Shown one piece after another: positions 23,477-25,370 of a DNA stretch of 25,370 nucleotides. The DNA is taken from positions 1-25,370 of the forward strand of contig NZ_CAWUGZ010000019.1 of the NCBI RefSeq assembly GCF_963921845.1, written 5' to 3'. This stretch comes from Commensalibacter sp963921845. Lineage in GTDB: Bacteria > Pseudomonadota > Alphaproteobacteria > Acetobacterales > Acetobacteraceae. The notes beneath the pieces were generated by a model, which saw nothing but the letters and a program-made list of their open reading frames with translations, did not search any database and was not told where the DNA came from. The translations under genes were made by a program, and so were the position numbers. The first letter of the stretch is position 1. Every line of letters begins with the position of its first letter.

Positions 23477-24535
23477 ATGGTGCTGAAAACCAAAAATAAA
23501 GTTAAATCGAACGGATCGACAAACAAAGATACCGGCTTGGATGTTCAACCTATTTCAAAAATGAAAGGGTCGGTTATTGTTTGCAGTGGAGGACGTTATG
23601 AATCGCAAGCAAATTCCCAAATATCCAGTGCAATAATATCCGGCTGGGAAAGTTGGTTTGGTGAAGGCAATGTAATTTCTATCTCTACCGTAGAAGCCGC
23701 TGCAGCCATTAAATACATAAAACCTAAAATTGTATTTTCAATTGGTTCTTATTTGCCAGAAAGTACTTATTTTGGTGAAGTGTGTCAGGTGGCAAAAAAA
23801 GAAGGAGCGGTGAGCGTTTTTTGGGCGACGGAGGATCCGTATGAACTTGATGCGAACTATCGGGTAACGGATGATTTTGATGTTATATTTACCTGTGACA
23901 AATGGGCTGCTCATTTTTACGATCATCCTCATGTTTCCTTTTTGCCCTTAGCAGCTTGTGAAAAACAACATTATAAGCCTATTGACGAAGCTATTACGAA
24001 AACCATTGACGTTCTGTTTTGCGGCGTCGCCTTTGGTTGTAGAAAAGACGTTATGAGGAACATACGACCTTCACTAGCGAATTTAAATATTAAAATTATT
24101 GGCCCAGGATGGGGTGAATTTGGCATTGGGTTTTCAGACGCAAGAATTGAAAAAGACCAACTCATTGAACTCTATCAACGATCAAAAATTGTGCTTAATT
24201 TAGGACGTAGTTTACATTTTGAAAATAAATTTTTCAAAGTCATTCCTTCAAATCCTGGACCGCGAACGTTTGAGGCAGCCGCAGCAGGCGCGATGCAGTT
24301 TTATCATGAGGAGAATTATGCTATACACGACTATTATAATCGAGAAGAAATGGCTGTCTTTTCCACAAATTACGATTTTTCTTCTTTATTACAAAGATAT
24401 TTGAACGATCCTTCATTAATAATTTCGACGGCAAAAAAAGCGCAGCAAAGGACTTTGCGCGATCATACCTATACTAAACGAATTGAAACCGTTATTCGAA
24501 GCTTAAAAGAAAAAGGCTACCTAGCTGAACAATAG
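23477..24535 (+). CDS. CgeB-like glycosyltransferase
   Basis: A 352-aa stand-alone glycosyltransferase of the CgeB/DUF3880 plus Glyco_trans_1_2 type. After a ~30-residue polar N-terminal extension come VIVCSGG, WESWFGEGNVISIST, FWATEDPYELDANY (115-128), FDVIFTCD, FLPLAAC, IDVLFCG and, near residue 258, NPGPRTFEAAAAGAMQ. The same ladder of motifs (FWAxEDP, FDxxFTxD, FLPLAA, PGPRxxExAxAG) occurs in residues 1-310 of the 1121-aa protein, so the two are paralogues within one cluster. The ATG lies 8 bases after the previous stop with no strong ribosome site, suggesting cotranslation with the giant gene. No signal peptide or membrane segment is seen. The donor and acceptor are unknown. Confidence 0.85.
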   Translation: MVLKTKNKVKSNGSTNKDTGLDVQPISKMKGSVIVCSGGRYESQANSQISSAIISGWESWFGEGNVISISTVEAAAAIKYIKPKIVFSIGSYLPESTYFGEVCQVAKKEGAVSVFWATEDPYELDANYRVTDDFDVIFTCDKWAAHFYDHPHVSFLPLAACEKQHYKPIDEAITKTIDVLFCGVAFGCRKDVMRNIRPSLANLNIKIIGPGWGEFGIGFSDARIEKDQLIELYQRSKIVLNLGRSLHFENKFFKVIPSNPGPRTFEAAAAGAMQFYHEENYAIHDYYNREEMAVFSTNYDFSSLLQRYLNDPSLIISTAKKAQQRTLRDHTYTKRIETVIRSLKEKGYLAEQ

Positions 24536-24767
24536 ATAAATTTGATATTATTTAAGTGTTTTTTATTATTTTTTTCATATTAAAAGATACCTCGTTTTAA
24601 GGCTTCTTATTTTGTTTTTGAGAGTGTATAGAAAAAGCATATAGTATTTAAAATTGTTTTTAGTTTCCATAGGCCAAGCATTTTTTAAATGTTGAAGAAC
24701 TTAATAATTTTATCTTCTCGAATAATGAAGTTGAAAATTGTGGGATAGCTTCTATCTGGAAAAATAT

Positions 24768-24810
24768 AAATTTGTTTAGTCGTTAAAAATTCATTTTTAT
24801 AAACAAATTT
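24768..24810. repeat. Nested inverted repeat (two-stage AT hairpin)
   Basis: The outer arms AAATTTGTTTA (24768-24778) and TAAACAAATTT (24800-24810) are perfect reverse complements of 11 bp. Inside, TAAAAAT (24784-24790) and ATTTTTA (24793-24799) form a second perfect 7-bp pair, leaving a 5-base bulge on one side only. It lies 233 bases after the last glycosyltransferase stop. Confidence 0.55.
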
Positions 24811-25242
24811 GAATTATGTGGAATATTGGGTGTCTATTAACAGGTAAATACGTAAGTTACAATTTTACTGTAAGTTAAATTAAGAAATGGTTGATTGCCG
24901 TATGCCTACGTAAAATTTATACATATTTTATTAATATCTGTGCTTTTACACCAAGCAATATACGGTAAATACAATGTATTTTAGTATACTATGTATGCAC
25001 GTTTAGACAGCGCTTAATATAAAAATTATCTATTAATGTTTTTTAGGAAAGTTTAAGATATGATTTTCAGTGTTGCGTATGAAACAAAAGAAAATTATAG
25101 AGCACGGCGTTGATCAAACCTATGTGTAGTATAAACATTTAACTTAAGTTTTATTATCAAAACGCAGGGAAAAATTTATTTGAATAATTAAATATATTTC
25201 AATTTTTTACAAAAAAAAATTATGGAAGAACAACGTGGATGG

Positions 25243-25264
25243 TAAAAAACGCTTACGTAGCGTT
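25243..25264 (-). terminator. Possible Rho-independent terminator for a minus-strand gene beyond the window
   Basis: AACGCT (25248-25253) pairs with AGCGTT (25259-25264) around TACGT. Read on the minus strand, the hairpin runs into a T-run, the complement of the A-run at 25244-25249. It would end a leftward transcript entering from the right of the window. The stem is short. Confidence 0.35.
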
Positions 25265-25370
25265 CAAAAGCAGTAACATGAGAAACTAGCCAAGCAGATG
25301 TTGGAAATTTGTTATAATTTAAAAGTAAACGTTACATTCATTTAAAAAAAATCTTTGAAATAATTTATAG

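Larger units (their letters stand above)
24536..25370. other. Gene-free AT-rich region after the glycosyltransferase cluster
   Basis: 835 bases to the window end in which I see no credible protein gene, tRNA or insertion-sequence end. It contains a nested inverted repeat at 24768-24810 and a small GC-containing hairpin at 25248-25264. No intrinsic terminator is obvious directly after the last glycosyltransferase gene. Confidence 0.5.

Overview
The window reads as chromosomal DNA of an AT-rich alphaproteobacterium. Two gene orders point there: SRP RNA-dnaX-ybaB-recR, and a divergent FYDLN-acid zinc-ribbon gene beside aroA-cmk-rpsA. The SDR-folB pair and the protein sequences fit Rhodospirillales/Acetobacteraceae, and the strong AT bias recalls insect-gut lineages such as Commensalibacter. 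The genus is a guess from memory, not a search.

Left part (1-5026, all + strand): a secreted gamma-glutamyltranspeptidase (ggt), the 4.5S SRP RNA (ffs), then dnaX, ybaB and recR. dnaX is split. The 0 frame ends just after an 11-A run, while the C-terminal tau domain continues without a stop in the -1 frame. This looks like programmed slippage making gamma and tau from one gene. Next, on the - strand, come nirB and nirD (4-base overlap), the NADH-dependent nitrite reductase, strikingly similar to the enterobacterial enzyme.

Middle part (8291-14699): a pteridine-reductase-like SDR next to folB (folate pathway), a gene-free AT-rich stretch with a perfect 13-bp inverted repeat, the FYDLN-acid gene on the - strand, then aroA-cmk (4-base overlap) and rpsA. 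rpsA has a leader with four successive hairpins and ends at a strong intrinsic terminator.

Right part (14700-24535): three large co-directional glycosyltransferase genes, apparently one operon. Gene 1 (1121 aa) has a CgeB-like GT module, a GT4 module and two tandem C-terminal domains. Gene 2 (about 1750 aa) has three successive ~290-residue super-repeats, each built from ~40-residue units of the FDEEWYL..YPEV type, followed by GT2 and GT4-like modules. Gene 3 (352 aa) is a stand-alone paralogue of the CgeB-like module in gene 1. No signal peptides, membrane segments or transport genes are seen, so these are probably cytoplasmic enzymes building a surface glycan or glycosylating a protein. The target is unknown. 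This cluster and the dnaX slip site are the most interesting parts. The last 835 bases hold no recognisable gene, but contain structured inverted repeats.
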